A DNA stretch of 64,000 bases from Flavobacteriales bacterium 34_180_T64. GTDB taxonomy: Bacteria; Bacteroidota; Bacteroidia; Flavobacteriales; Flavobacteriaceae. Where the stretch lies: assembly GCA_002162765.1 (NCBI GenBank), contig MAAR01000009.1:186001-250000 (forward strand), in the 5' to 3' direction. This document shows positions 16,897 to 24,669 of the stretch, one piece after another. Below the pieces are notes generated by a model. The model was not told the origin of the DNA. It did not search any database and was given only the letters and a program-made list of their open reading frames with translations. The translations under genes and the position numbers were made by a program. Each line of letters starts with the position of its first letter. Within the stretch, counting starts at the first letter, position 1.

Positions 16897-17376
16897 ATGA
16901 CATTAAATAGCATAGGATTAGACACGAGAGCAACACAGATAATAGCAAATGATTTGAATCATTTATTGGCCAATTTTCAAATATATTATCAAAACTTAAG
17001 AGGGATTCATTGGAATATAAAAGGAAAGCGTTTTTTTGATCTCCATGTTAAGTTTGAAGAATTATACACAGATGCTAATATGAAAGTGGATTTTATTGCA
17101 GAGCGGATTCTTACGCTGGGTGAAACACCGCTTCATACCTTAGAAGATTATAATAAATTGGCTAAAGTACCTGTTGGAAAAAATATAAGTCGAGATGAAA
17201 AAAGTGTGCGCCTAATAGTGGACTCTCTTTCAGAGTTGCTTAAAATTGAACGGAATATATTAGAATCTTCTGGTGAAGCCAATGATGAAGGTACGAATTC
17301 TATGATGAGTGATTTTATTGCAGAGCAAGAGAAAACTGTTTGGATGATGAAAGCATGGTTGGATGAAACCATATAG
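16897..17376 (+). CDS. dps: Dps-family DNA-binding ferritin-like protein
   Basis: A 159-residue protein of the Dps family. It forms a 12-subunit shell that oxidises and stores iron with hydrogen peroxide, and often binds DNA. The inter-subunit ferroxidase ligands are visible: H38 (HWN), H50 and E54 (DLHVKFEEL), and D65 and E69 (VDFIAERIL). No Lys-rich N-terminal tail of the E. coli type is present, so DNA binding, if any, would work another way. Divergent from oxyR, which most likely controls it. A strong terminator follows. Confidence 0.95.
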   Translation: MTLNSIGLDTRATQIIANDLNHLLANFQIYYQNLRGIHWNIKGKRFFDLHVKFEELYTDANMKVDFIAERILTLGETPLHTLEDYNKLAKVPVGKNISRDEKSVRLIVDSLSELLKIERNILESSGEANDEGTNSMMSDFIAEQEKTVWMMKAWLDETI

Positions 17377-17398
17377 TTGAATTAGTTAGTTGATTAAA

Positions 17399-17430
17399 AA
17401 AAGCCCTTCAATAAATGAAGGGCTTTTCGA
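17399..17430. terminator. Terminator downstream of dps
   Basis: Perfect 12-bp stem AAAAGCCCTTCA (17399-17410) / TGAAGGGCTTTT (17416-17427), loop ATAAA. It lies between convergent genes and can work on both strands. Confidence 0.9.
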
Positions 17431-17467
17431 CTTGAGGGTTCAATTTAATAATCAATCCTAAATCAAC

Positions 17468-18964
17468 TTAATTACAATCAACAAAATCTTCTTCTGTAAA
17501 TCCTGCACACTCTGCCTGACATTCATTAGGGAATTCGTAAGTGTAAGTTGCACCGTTTTCGGTAATTTCTACACAGACTAACCCGTTATCTCCAACTTCA
17601 TCAGAGCAACCACAGTTATCATCACCACTTCCATCTTCACAATCTATAAAATCGTTTGCTGTAAAGCCTTCACAATAAGCGTGGCATTCATTTAAAAATG
17701 TAAGTCTTATTATTTCTCCTGCAGGTGTTTCAACTTCAACGCATACTAAATCTTCTTCATCTGAACAATCCTCACAATCATCAGTATCGCCATTCCCATC
17801 TCCATCATCTTCACAGTCTATAAAGTCTTCTTCTGTAAAGCCTTCACATTCAGCAATACATTCGTTCGGGAATGTAATAATAGCAACTCCACCACTGCCA
17901 GTTTCTATTTCGACACATACTGGATCATATTCAGATGTACAGTTACAGTCATTTCCTCCTGTGTTTCCACAGTCAATAAAATCTTCAGAACTAAAGCCTT
18001 CACATTCAGCGAAACATGCATTCGGGAAAGAGATTACATATGACCCTGTAGCATCAGCTACTTCAACACATACTACTGGTCCTGCATTATATTCACAGTC
18101 ATCACATTCATCGTCATAATCATAATCATAGCATTCTTCTAGAGCTTCAAATAATTCGTCTTCATTATTTATTGTTTCAACTTCACCATCTTGAGTAATT
18201 GTAAATGGATATACAAAATCGAAATAGTAAACATCATAAAGTGCAACATCGAGTTCTTCCTGAGAATTTACAGTAATTGTTTCACCACTATCGGTTACAA
18301 TACTAATTGGGAAATTGAATGAGAAACAATCGTCGTCGTCTCCTGGGTCATTATTCGTATCATCATCACAATCGTCTATAAAATCGTCTTCTGTAAACCC
18401 TTCACATTCCGCGATACATTCGTTTGGAAATGTCATAATAAAGGTCTCACCACTTGCTGACAAAATCTCAACACATACTGGGTCGTATTCGTCATATTCA
18501 CACTCACAAAAATCATTATCAAAATCACAATCTTCTAAAAGCATAATGAATTCTTCTTCATTATTTATAGTCACGATTTCAATAGCATCTGAATCGTCAT
18601 TAAAAACTTCTACATTAAAAGGAAATGCAATTCCTGAAATATATAAGTCACTTGTAGAAGTAATGAGTACTTCAATAAGACCGTTTAAATCATTAACTGT
18701 TACGGTTACACCATTATTATAAGATAATGAAAGGGGATAGACAAAATCAAAACAGAAATCAAAGACAATATTATTGGCTACGCTTTCTGTTTCATTGAGA
18801 CTTCCGTCATTGTTAAATCTATAGCTTAATTCGGTTAAAGCAGTCGTTATTGATGCGCTTTCTTCAGTATCTGGCCCTTGGTCTACAGATTCGTTATTGG
18901 TGCATGATGAGAAACTCATGACAATAAGCGCTAAACTAAATAAGGCAACTTTTAAATGTTTCAT
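17468..18964 (-). CDS. Surface lipoprotein with five Kazal-like cysteine modules
   Basis: A 498-residue lipoprotein (lipobox FSSC, C21) with a modular, very acidic body. Kazal-like modules lie at about 153-199, 287-332, 340-384, 397-442 and 451-497. Each has the pattern C-x(1-2)-C ... PVCVE ... FPNECxAECEGFTxxDFIDC, which matches the cysteine order of Kazal-type protease inhibitors (C.C...PVC..G....F.N.C...C). Two further repeated beta segments (YPF...INNEDELFEALEEC type) precede modules 1 and 2. Linkers are Asp-rich. The role is inferred: a surface protease-inhibitor or calcium-binding stalk. It is divergent from the sigma/FecR/TonB-receptor operon across a 132-base gap, so it is a candidate target of that regulator. 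Confidence 0.8.
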   Translation of the reverse strand: MKHLKVALFSLALIVMSFSSCTNNESVDQGPDTEESASITTALTELSYRFNNDGSLNETESVANNIVFDFCFDFVYPLSLSYNNGVTVTVNDLNGLIEVLITSTSDLYISGIAFPFNVEVFNDDSDAIEIVTINNEEEFIMLLEDCDFDNDFCECEYDEYDPVCVEILSASGETFIMTFPNECIAECEGFTEDDFIDDCDDDTNNDPGDDDDCFSFNFPISIVTDSGETITVNSQEELDVALYDVYYFDFVYPFTITQDGEVETINNEDELFEALEECYDYDYDDECDDCEYNAGPVVCVEVADATGSYVISFPNACFAECEGFSSEDFIDCGNTGGNDCNCTSEYDPVCVEIETGSGGVAIITFPNECIAECEGFTEEDFIDCEDDGDGNGDTDDCEDCSDEEDLVCVEVETPAGEIIRLTFLNECHAYCEGFTANDFIDCEDGSGDDNCGCSDEVGDNGLVCVEITENGATYTYEFPNECQAECAGFTEEDFVDCN

Positions 18965-19096
18965 ATTGGTTAATTTAATAGGTTAAAAATTCTTTTTTAT
19001 TGATCAATCAGTACTAAGACAACTGTTAATTGAAAAACCCTACGTTGATTGCTGATTTTTTTTTATTTAGTTTTGACGCTGAATAATTAGCTATCT

Positions 19097-19609
19097 ATGA
19101 TAAAGGATTTAGAGAAAATATGTCATTCAGAAACTTTCGAACGCATTTTTAATACCTATGCTAAAGACTTGAGACGATTTATCTTTTTTAAAACTCAGGA
19201 CATAGATGTTGCTGAAGATATATTGCAAGATACATTTATTAAACTATGGGACAATTGTGACAATGTTATGTATAGTAAAGTGAAAAGCTATCTGTATACT
19301 GTTGCCAACAATTTGTTTTTGAATATTAAGAAACATGAAAAAGTGGTGCATAGTCATCAAAAAAGTCATGTTCATTTAAACAATGTTGAGTCTCCAGAAT
19401 TTATTTTACTAGAAAAGGAGTTTTTAGAAAAGTTAGAAATGACTATCGCTGATTTGCCAGAGAAACAACGTGAAGTGTTTTTATTAAATAGAATAGAAAA
19501 GAAGAAGTATAAAGAGATTGCAGCACAACTCGATATTTCGGTAAAAGCGGTAGAAAAACGAATGCATGGCGCACTTGTGACTATACGTGAAAAAATAGGT
19601 AATGTTTAA
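19097..19609 (+). CDS. ECF RNA polymerase sigma factor
   Basis: A 170-residue sigma-70 family protein. Region 2 is at about 15-80 with EDILQDTFIKLWDN, and region 4 at about 115-165 with LPEKQREVFLLNRIEKKKYKEIA and a helix-turn-helix. It is the first gene of a sigma - FecR - TonB receptor set, spaced 69 bases from the FecR start. In this family, a signal at the outer-membrane receptor passes through the FecR protein to release the sigma factor, which then transcribes the receptor operon. It may also act on the divergent Kazal-like gene. Confidence 0.93.
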   Translation: MIKDLEKICHSETFERIFNTYAKDLRRFIFFKTQDIDVAEDILQDTFIKLWDNCDNVMYSKVKSYLYTVANNLFLNIKKHEKVVHSHQKSHVHLNNVESPEFILLEKEFLEKLEMTIADLPEKQREVFLLNRIEKKKYKEIAAQLDISVKAVEKRMHGALVTIREKIGNV

Positions 19610-19678
19610 TTTAAATAAACAAATATTAATTCTAAAGTAGGGTTTTAGGAGTATTAGTTGTCTTAATTGTATATTATT

Positions 19679-20596
19679 ATGGAAGAAAACGAATTACATA
19701 AAAATGATGTCTATCTAGCCCAATGGCTTGACGGAACGATTTCTGACAAAGAATTACAGGAATTGGTTTCTGAAGTAGATTATGTAGCATATGTAAAGCT
19801 CAAAAAGGGAATTGATGTTTATGAGCAATTAGAAGCGCCAATAAAACCTTCATTTGAAAAAATTAATTATATACTTAATGCTAAGAAACAGCGATCACAT
19901 CGATTAGCGAATTGGTCAATAGGTGCTGCTGCTATATTAATTTTATGCTTTGGATTACTTACTATTTTTGGAAATGATACTCTTGAAATCCAATCTAATT
20001 TTGGAGAGCAAAAAACAATCGCTTTATTGGATGGATCTGAAGTTATTTTGAATTCAAAATCGCTGTTGAGTTATGATACCGAAGATTGGGAATATAATAG
20101 AACGTTATTTTTGGAAGGTGAAGCCTATTTTAAAGTTAAGAAAGGAAGTACATTTACAGTAAACACTAATAATGGGTCTGTTGCAGTTTTAGGAACACAG
20201 TTTAATGTGAATTCTAAAAGTGATTATTTTGAAGTTGTTTGTTATGAGGGTAAAGTAGGTGTTACGAATTCTGATGGATTGAATGTATTAACTCCCAATC
20301 AAAATATTAGAAAAATAAATGGTAACGCTTTGGAGAAATGGAAAGTAGAATTGGAGCAACCCAGTTGGATTCATGGTGAAAGTACGTTCAATAGCATACC
20401 AATAAAATATGTAATTACAGCAATTGAAGAGCAATATAATGTGGATATAGATAAACGTCAAATTGATGACACCGTAATATTTACTGGAAGTTTTAGTCAT
20501 GGAAATTTAAGTACAGCACTTAAAACTGTATTTAAAACCTTAGAGATAACGTACATTGAAAAAGAAAAAAACAGCATCGTACTAAGCCTTGATTAA
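19679..20596 (+). CDS. FecR-type anti-sigma factor / signal transducer
   Basis: A 305-residue inner-membrane protein. A short cytoplasmic part (about 1-78) binds the sigma factor. One transmembrane helix at about 80-98 (GAAAILILCFGLLTIF) is followed by a periplasmic FecR domain with GSEVILNSKSLLSYD, FLEGEAYFKVKKG and VAVLGTQFNV, and a C-terminal DUF4974-type segment. The ATG at 19679 is preferred; a TTG twelve bases upstream only adds MYII. It overlaps the receptor gene by one base (TAATG), so the two are translationally coupled. Confidence 0.93.
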   Translation: MEENELHKNDVYLAQWLDGTISDKELQELVSEVDYVAYVKLKKGIDVYEQLEAPIKPSFEKINYILNAKKQRSHRLANWSIGAAAILILCFGLLTIFGNDTLEIQSNFGEQKTIALLDGSEVILNSKSLLSYDTEDWEYNRTLFLEGEAYFKVKKGSTFTVNTNNGSVAVLGTQFNVNSKSDYFEVVCYEGKVGVTNSDGLNVLTPNQNIRKINGNALEKWKVELEQPSWIHGESTFNSIPIKYVITAIEEQYNVDIDKRQIDDTVIFTGSFSHGNLSTALKTVFKTLEITYIEKEKNSIVLSLD

Positions 20597-22896
20597 TGAA
20601 ATTGATTATTAGTTTTATTATTATGCTACCTTTAGTAGTCTTTTCGCAAGAGGAGACTACTTTTTATTTTGAATATAATGACGAACCCGTAAAAGAAGTT
20701 TTAGTCTCGCTAGAAAAGGCTTTTGACGTTCGGTTTTCATATCAAAACAGTTATGTAGAACAACAGCAAATTACTATTAGTAGAGGCGCGTATTCGTTGA
20801 AAACTATATTAGATTCAATTGCGCTGCAAACCAATTTGCGTTTTGAAATTGTTGACGAACGATACATTATAATTACAAAAGGTAAAGTTGCATTTAGTAA
20901 TGTGCAATTACTAGATGATATTATTATTAATAGTTATTTAGCCCGAGGGATTTCAAAAAGTAAAGATGCTTCTTATAAAATTGACCCAAATACTTTAGAG
21001 ATATTGCCAGGTCTTACAGAACCTGATGTTTTAGAAAGTATTCAGCAGTTACCTGGTGTTATTAGTCCTAATGAAACGGCTTCAGGGTTTAGTGTACGTG
21101 GAGGTAGATCAGATCAAAATAGATTGATTTGGGATGGAATAAACATGTATCATAAAGGACATTTGTTTGGAATGATTTCACCCTTTAATCCTAATGCTAC
21201 TCAAAAAATAACCTTTATCAATAAAGGGACACATCCTAAATATGGCGACCGAACTTCGAGCGTAATTGCAATTTCTTCAAGCAATGCTATTAGTGAAACA
21301 GTTGAAGCTGGAATTGGAGTTAATGCTATAAATGGAGATGCGTTTCTTAATCTACCTTTGCTACAAAATAAATTGAGTATTCAAGCCTCTATTAGACGAA
21401 GTTACACTGAGCTTTACCAATCTCATACTTTCGATCAACTGGCAGACAAAGTGTTTCAAAGCACAAAAATTACGGACTCAGATTTTGCAAACAATGATTT
21501 TAGTTTTTTGGATTATAATATCAAACTTAATTATAAACATAACAGTAATAACTCGTTTCATTTGAGCACAATTGGTATCGATAATCAATTGGATTATATC
21601 ACGAAAGATAATGAGGCCAATACCACGCTTAATGATGTCTTAAGTATTAAGAACTCGGGTTATAGTATGGCATGGAATAAACAATGGAACTCAAAATTTC
21701 ATCAGTATACGAGTGCCTTTTTTTCTGAATATAGACTTGACTATAATTATATTACAAATGAGAATGAAAACCAGATCTCAGATTTTGATAAGCGGAATGT
21801 GATTTTTGATTCTGGTATTTCTACAGAATTTGAATTGAAGACTTCGAACAGTAATAGACTATCATTTGGATATGAGTATAATTTAAAAGATGTGAGTTAC
21901 AGCTTCGAGATTAAGGAAGAGTTGTCTTTTATTTTAGATTCTGATAAACGTGTTGCGGATACGCATAGTGTTTTTGGTAATTATAACTATCGAAACTCTA
22001 AATTGTTTAATGTTAATATAGGGCTTAGGTCAAGTTATTACAATGGCTTAGATGCTGTACGATTGGAACCTAGAATATTGGTATATAAAAAATTGATACA
22101 ACCACTTAAATTGCAAGTTTCTGGTGAAATAAAAAACCAAATCATAAGTGAAATTGATGAAACGGTATTAAGTGATTTATCTTTAGAAAACAAACTATGG
22201 AGAATCGCTGATGGGAGTACATTTCCAATAATTAAAAGTAAGCAAGTTTCTGCTGGATTGATTTACACAAATCGTGGTTGGAGTTTTGATATTGATCATT
22301 ATTATAAATCTATTAATAATGTTACGGCCTTATCGCTTGGGTTTTTAAATCCTTCTGATAATCGATTTCATATTGGAGCCCAAGATATTATTGGGGTAGA
22401 CCTATTTTTAAAAAAGCAATTCAAAGGATTTAATTCTTGGATTAGTTACGCCTATAATACGGTTAAAAATAAGTATGATACTTTAAATGACAACGCATCT
22501 TTTACGGCGAGTTCTAATATTAGACATGCATTCTCAACGTCTTTTACGTACAAGCTGAATAGTTTTCAAATAGCTCTGGGTTGGAAATGGCAAACAGGAA
22601 AGCCCTATACAAAATATATGGATGGCGTAAATGGAATTGAGTTTGTTGGTATAAATACCGAACGATTACCTCAGTATCATCGTTTGGATTTCTCTTCAAC
22701 ATATAGTTTTGATTTTTCTAAAAACAGTAAGACCCATGGTAAAATTGGATTATCGATTAGAAATGTCTACAATAGAAAAAACCATATCAGCAGGGAATAT
22801 ACAGGTAATAACACGCTTAATGATCCAATAGAAGTGGTTGATAAGTATTCAATAGGATTTACACCCAATTTACTTTTTAGAGTCCATTGGAATTAA
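20596..22896 (+). CDS. TonB-dependent receptor with STN signalling domain
   Basis: A 766-residue outer-membrane receptor. After a signal peptide (to about residue 17) comes an STN (secretin/TonB N-terminal) domain at about 25-95, which touches the FecR protein. A plug follows (about 125-225, with ESIQQLPGV and SVRGGRSDQN), then a beta-barrel ending in NLLFRVHWN. No SusD-like partner is nearby, so this is not a standard polysaccharide system; the ligand might be a siderophore, a peptide or a protein. The last four bases overlap the convergent DUF58 gene. Confidence 0.92.
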   Translation: MKLIISFIIMLPLVVFSQEETTFYFEYNDEPVKEVLVSLEKAFDVRFSYQNSYVEQQQITISRGAYSLKTILDSIALQTNLRFEIVDERYIIITKGKVAFSNVQLLDDIIINSYLARGISKSKDASYKIDPNTLEILPGLTEPDVLESIQQLPGVISPNETASGFSVRGGRSDQNRLIWDGINMYHKGHLFGMISPFNPNATQKITFINKGTHPKYGDRTSSVIAISSSNAISETVEAGIGVNAINGDAFLNLPLLQNKLSIQASIRRSYTELYQSHTFDQLADKVFQSTKITDSDFANNDFSFLDYNIKLNYKHNSNNSFHLSTIGIDNQLDYITKDNEANTTLNDVLSIKNSGYSMAWNKQWNSKFHQYTSAFFSEYRLDYNYITNENENQISDFDKRNVIFDSGISTEFELKTSNSNRLSFGYEYNLKDVSYSFEIKEELSFILDSDKRVADTHSVFGNYNYRNSKLFNVNIGLRSSYYNGLDAVRLEPRILVYKKLIQPLKLQVSGEIKNQIISEIDETVLSDLSLENKLWRIADGSTFPIIKSKQVSAGLIYTNRGWSFDIDHYYKSINNVTALSLGFLNPSDNRFHIGAQDIIGVDLFLKKQFKGFNSWISYAYNTVKNKYDTLNDNASFTASSNIRHAFSTSFTYKLNSFQIALGWKWQTGKPYTKYMDGVNGIEFVGINTERLPQYHRLDFSSTYSFDFSKNSKTHGKIGLSIRNVYNRKNHISREYTGNNTLNDPIEVVDKYSIGFTPNLLFRVHWN

Positions 22897-24227
22897 AGAA
22901 GGCCTCTAGCTTTTATTTCTAAATACTTATTGATGGTATCTATCGTCAGATCTTCTGGAGATGTTAGAATAGACTGTATGCCATATTTTTGAAGTTCACT
23001 GACGATTAGTCGTTTCTCAAATGCAAATTTTTCAGCAATTACTTTATCATAGGCTTGCTGAACGGTTTCTGCTTTTTCAGTTATCAAGCTATTTAGTTCT
23101 GTGTTTTTAAAGAATATCACAACCAATAAATGGTTCTTCGCAATGCCTTTTAAATACGGTAACTGTCTGTGTAATCCATCTAAGGTTTCAAAGTTTGTGT
23201 AAAGTAACATCAAACTTCTATTGGTGATATTTCGTTTGCAATCGGCATAAAGTCTGCCAAAATCGCTTTCGTAATAATCAGTTTTAATGTTATATAGCGA
23301 CTCTAATATGAGATTCATTTGTGAGGTCCGACGTTCAGCAACCACAATATTTTCAACTTTTTTTGAAAAGGCAAAAATCCCTGCCTTATCTTGTTTTTTA
23401 AGCGCTACGTTGGAGATTACTAAGGATGCATTTATAGCATAATCTAAAAGTGTTAAGCCGTCGAATGGCATTTTCATAACACGACCTTTGTCTATAATTG
23501 AGTATACCGGTTGTGATTTTTCATCTTGAAACTGGTTCACCATCAACTGACTTTTCTTTGCCGTTGCTTTCCAATTTATGGTACGCAAATCATCACCTAA
23601 TACATAATCTTTTATTTGCTCAAATTCCATGGTATGCCCTAATTTACGTACTTTCTTAATGCCATATTGTAAAAGGTTATTGCTTATGGCAATTAAATCA
23701 TATTTTCGTAATTGCATGAAACTAGGGTAGGTAGGAATCATAGCTTCATTGCATGTAGTAAAGCGCCGAGCTACTAATCCAAATGTTGAGGTTACATAAA
23801 TATTTAGATGACCAAAGCTATATTCTCCACGTTCTACGGGTCTTAGTTCATATTGTAATTCAGTAATACTAGAAGCATCAAGTTTACGCTTAATTGTAAA
23901 ATCACGCACTTGAAACTGTTCTGGAATTTCATCAATAATATTGACGTTAACAGGAAACGTATAAAAATTCTCTAGTGTAAGCTGAATTGGATTTAGATCA
24001 CCATTTGAAAATTTTTCTGGAAGATTTCGTGTGCCCTTCACGCCATTTTTAGCGGCAAACAATATTAAAGTGTCCAAAAAGGTCAAAGCGACAAGTAATA
24101 AAACAAGCAGTTTTACAACCACAAACCATCTTGGAAATAAAAAGCTAAATACGAAAAATACCATAACAGTAATGCAAGCATAAAAAAAGCGATTTTGTAT
24201 GTAGAACGGTTTGATTAATTTATTCAT
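22893..24227 (-). CDS. DUF58 domain protein (MoxR operon)
   Basis: A 444-residue protein with two N-terminal hydrophobic segments (about 15-31 and 33-51) and a DUF58 domain. The core LRTINWKATAKKSQLMVNQFQDE at about 213-235 is the family signature; the rest resembles a vWA-like fold. DUF58 proteins act with a MoxR AAA ATPase, probably to fold or activate a partner complex. Here the MoxR gene is upstream, but a four-helix-bundle gene with repeats separates the two. The ATG at 24227-24225 follows immediately after the last repeat heptad. The 3' end overlaps the receptor gene on the other strand by four bases. Confidence 0.9.
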   Translation of the reverse strand: MNKLIKPFYIQNRFFYACITVMVFFVFSFLFPRWFVVVKLLVLLLVALTFLDTLILFAAKNGVKGTRNLPEKFSNGDLNPIQLTLENFYTFPVNVNIIDEIPEQFQVRDFTIKRKLDASSITELQYELRPVERGEYSFGHLNIYVTSTFGLVARRFTTCNEAMIPTYPSFMQLRKYDLIAISNNLLQYGIKKVRKLGHTMEFEQIKDYVLGDDLRTINWKATAKKSQLMVNQFQDEKSQPVYSIIDKGRVMKMPFDGLTLLDYAINASLVISNVALKKQDKAGIFAFSKKVENIVVAERRTSQMNLILESLYNIKTDYYESDFGRLYADCKRNITNRSLMLLYTNFETLDGLHRQLPYLKGIAKNHLLVVIFFKNTELNSLITEKAETVQQAYDKVIAEKFAFEKRLIVSELQKYGIQSILTSPEDLTIDTINKYLEIKARGLL

Positions 24228-24262
24228 ATAGTTAACAGATTATAACTAATAGTTGATAGTTA
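24228..24262. repeat. Left heptad block (degenerate copies) of the four-helix-bundle cassette
   Basis: Exactly five heptads on the plus strand: ATAGTTA, ACAGATT, ATAACTA, ATAGTTG, ATAGTTA. On the coding (minus) strand the outer ones read TAACTAT. The block fills the space between the DUF58 start codon and the stop codon of the four-helix-bundle gene and supplies that stop (TAA at 24262-24260). It is inverted relative to the right block. Confidence 0.8.
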
Positions 24263-24616
24263 TGACTTTTTAGCTTTCATTGTTTTGATAGTTGAAATTA
24301 GCATTTTTAGCAATTCTTCATTTGCTGAATTTAATTCGGTATAAGTCTTTGTTTCAATAAAATCTGTGTCATTAAGAATGCTTAACCAATACTCAGTTTC
24401 ATTTGATTCTTTTAATGCGATGCTCATTTTATGAATAAAATCCTTATTAGACTGCGCAAACTCAGCTTCTCTAATATTCGCTCCAATAGAAGTACCACTT
24501 CTTAATAATTGTTTAGACAATGAAAATTCCTTTTTATTAGCGCAAATTAATTTGTAAGTCTGTACAATTTTTATAGCAAAATCATAACTTTTATTTTTTA
24601 GAATGGACTCTTTCAT
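24260..24616 (-). CDS. Four-helix-bundle protein (S23/TIGR02436 family)
   Basis: A 118-residue helical protein of the family first found in intervening sequences of 23S rRNA genes, and related to the Avd accessory protein of diversity-generating retroelements. The core QLLRSGTSIGANIREAEFA at about 36-54 and the later IALKESNETEYWL are family marks. Members form pentameric barrels that bind nucleic acid in the studied cases. Here the gene lies between MoxR and DUF58 genes, with heptad repeat blocks touching both sides. The stop codon is part of the left repeat. No retroelement, variable repeat or rRNA is nearby, so its role is unknown. Confidence 0.9.
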   Translation of the reverse strand: MKESILKNKSYDFAIKIVQTYKLICANKKEFSLSKQLLRSGTSIGANIREAEFAQSNKDFIHKMSIALKESNETEYWLSILNDTDFIETKTYTELNSANEELLKMLISTIKTMKAKKS

Positions 24617-24634
24617 AAGAATAAATATTCAATT

Positions 24635-24669
24635 TTAACTATTAACTATTAACTATTAACTATTAACTA
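24635..24669. repeat. Right heptad block: five perfect TTAACTA copies
   Basis: Five exact tandem copies of TTAACTA. The last three bases (24667-24669) are the TAG stop codon of the MoxR gene on the minus strand, so the repeat supplies the end of that reading frame. The perfect copies here contrast with the degenerate block on the other side. Confidence 0.95.

Larger units (their letters stand above)
24228..24669 (-). mobile_element. Putative 442-bp inserted cassette: heptad blocks around a four-helix-bundle gene
   Basis: The interval between two genes that are normally neighbours (MoxR and DUF58) holds only a four-helix-bundle gene and, at each end, 35 bp of heptad repeats. The right block is perfect TTAACTA repeated five times; the left block is a degenerate version in the opposite orientation. 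All other junctions in this operon are overlaps or gaps of 2 bases. That makes a simple insertion the best explanation. There is no transposase, so if mobile, it depends on something in trans. Mobility is inference; the repeats and their positions are read directly. Confidence 0.55.

Noticed and set aside
18315-18722. Plus-strand, serine-rich open frame of 135 codons
   Set aside because: Complement of the Asp/Glu-rich codons of the Kazal-like lipoprotein; an artefact of repeats.
20596-22896. SusC-type polysaccharide utilisation receptor
   Set aside because: No SusD partner and no glycan-degrading genes are nearby; the STN domain with sigma/FecR points to a signalling receptor.
24260-24616. 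Avd-type diversity-generating retroelement
   Set aside because: The fold family is related, but no reverse transcriptase or template/variable repeats are in the window.
24635-24669. CRISPR array
   Set aside because: The heptads are contiguous with no spacers and no cas genes are present.
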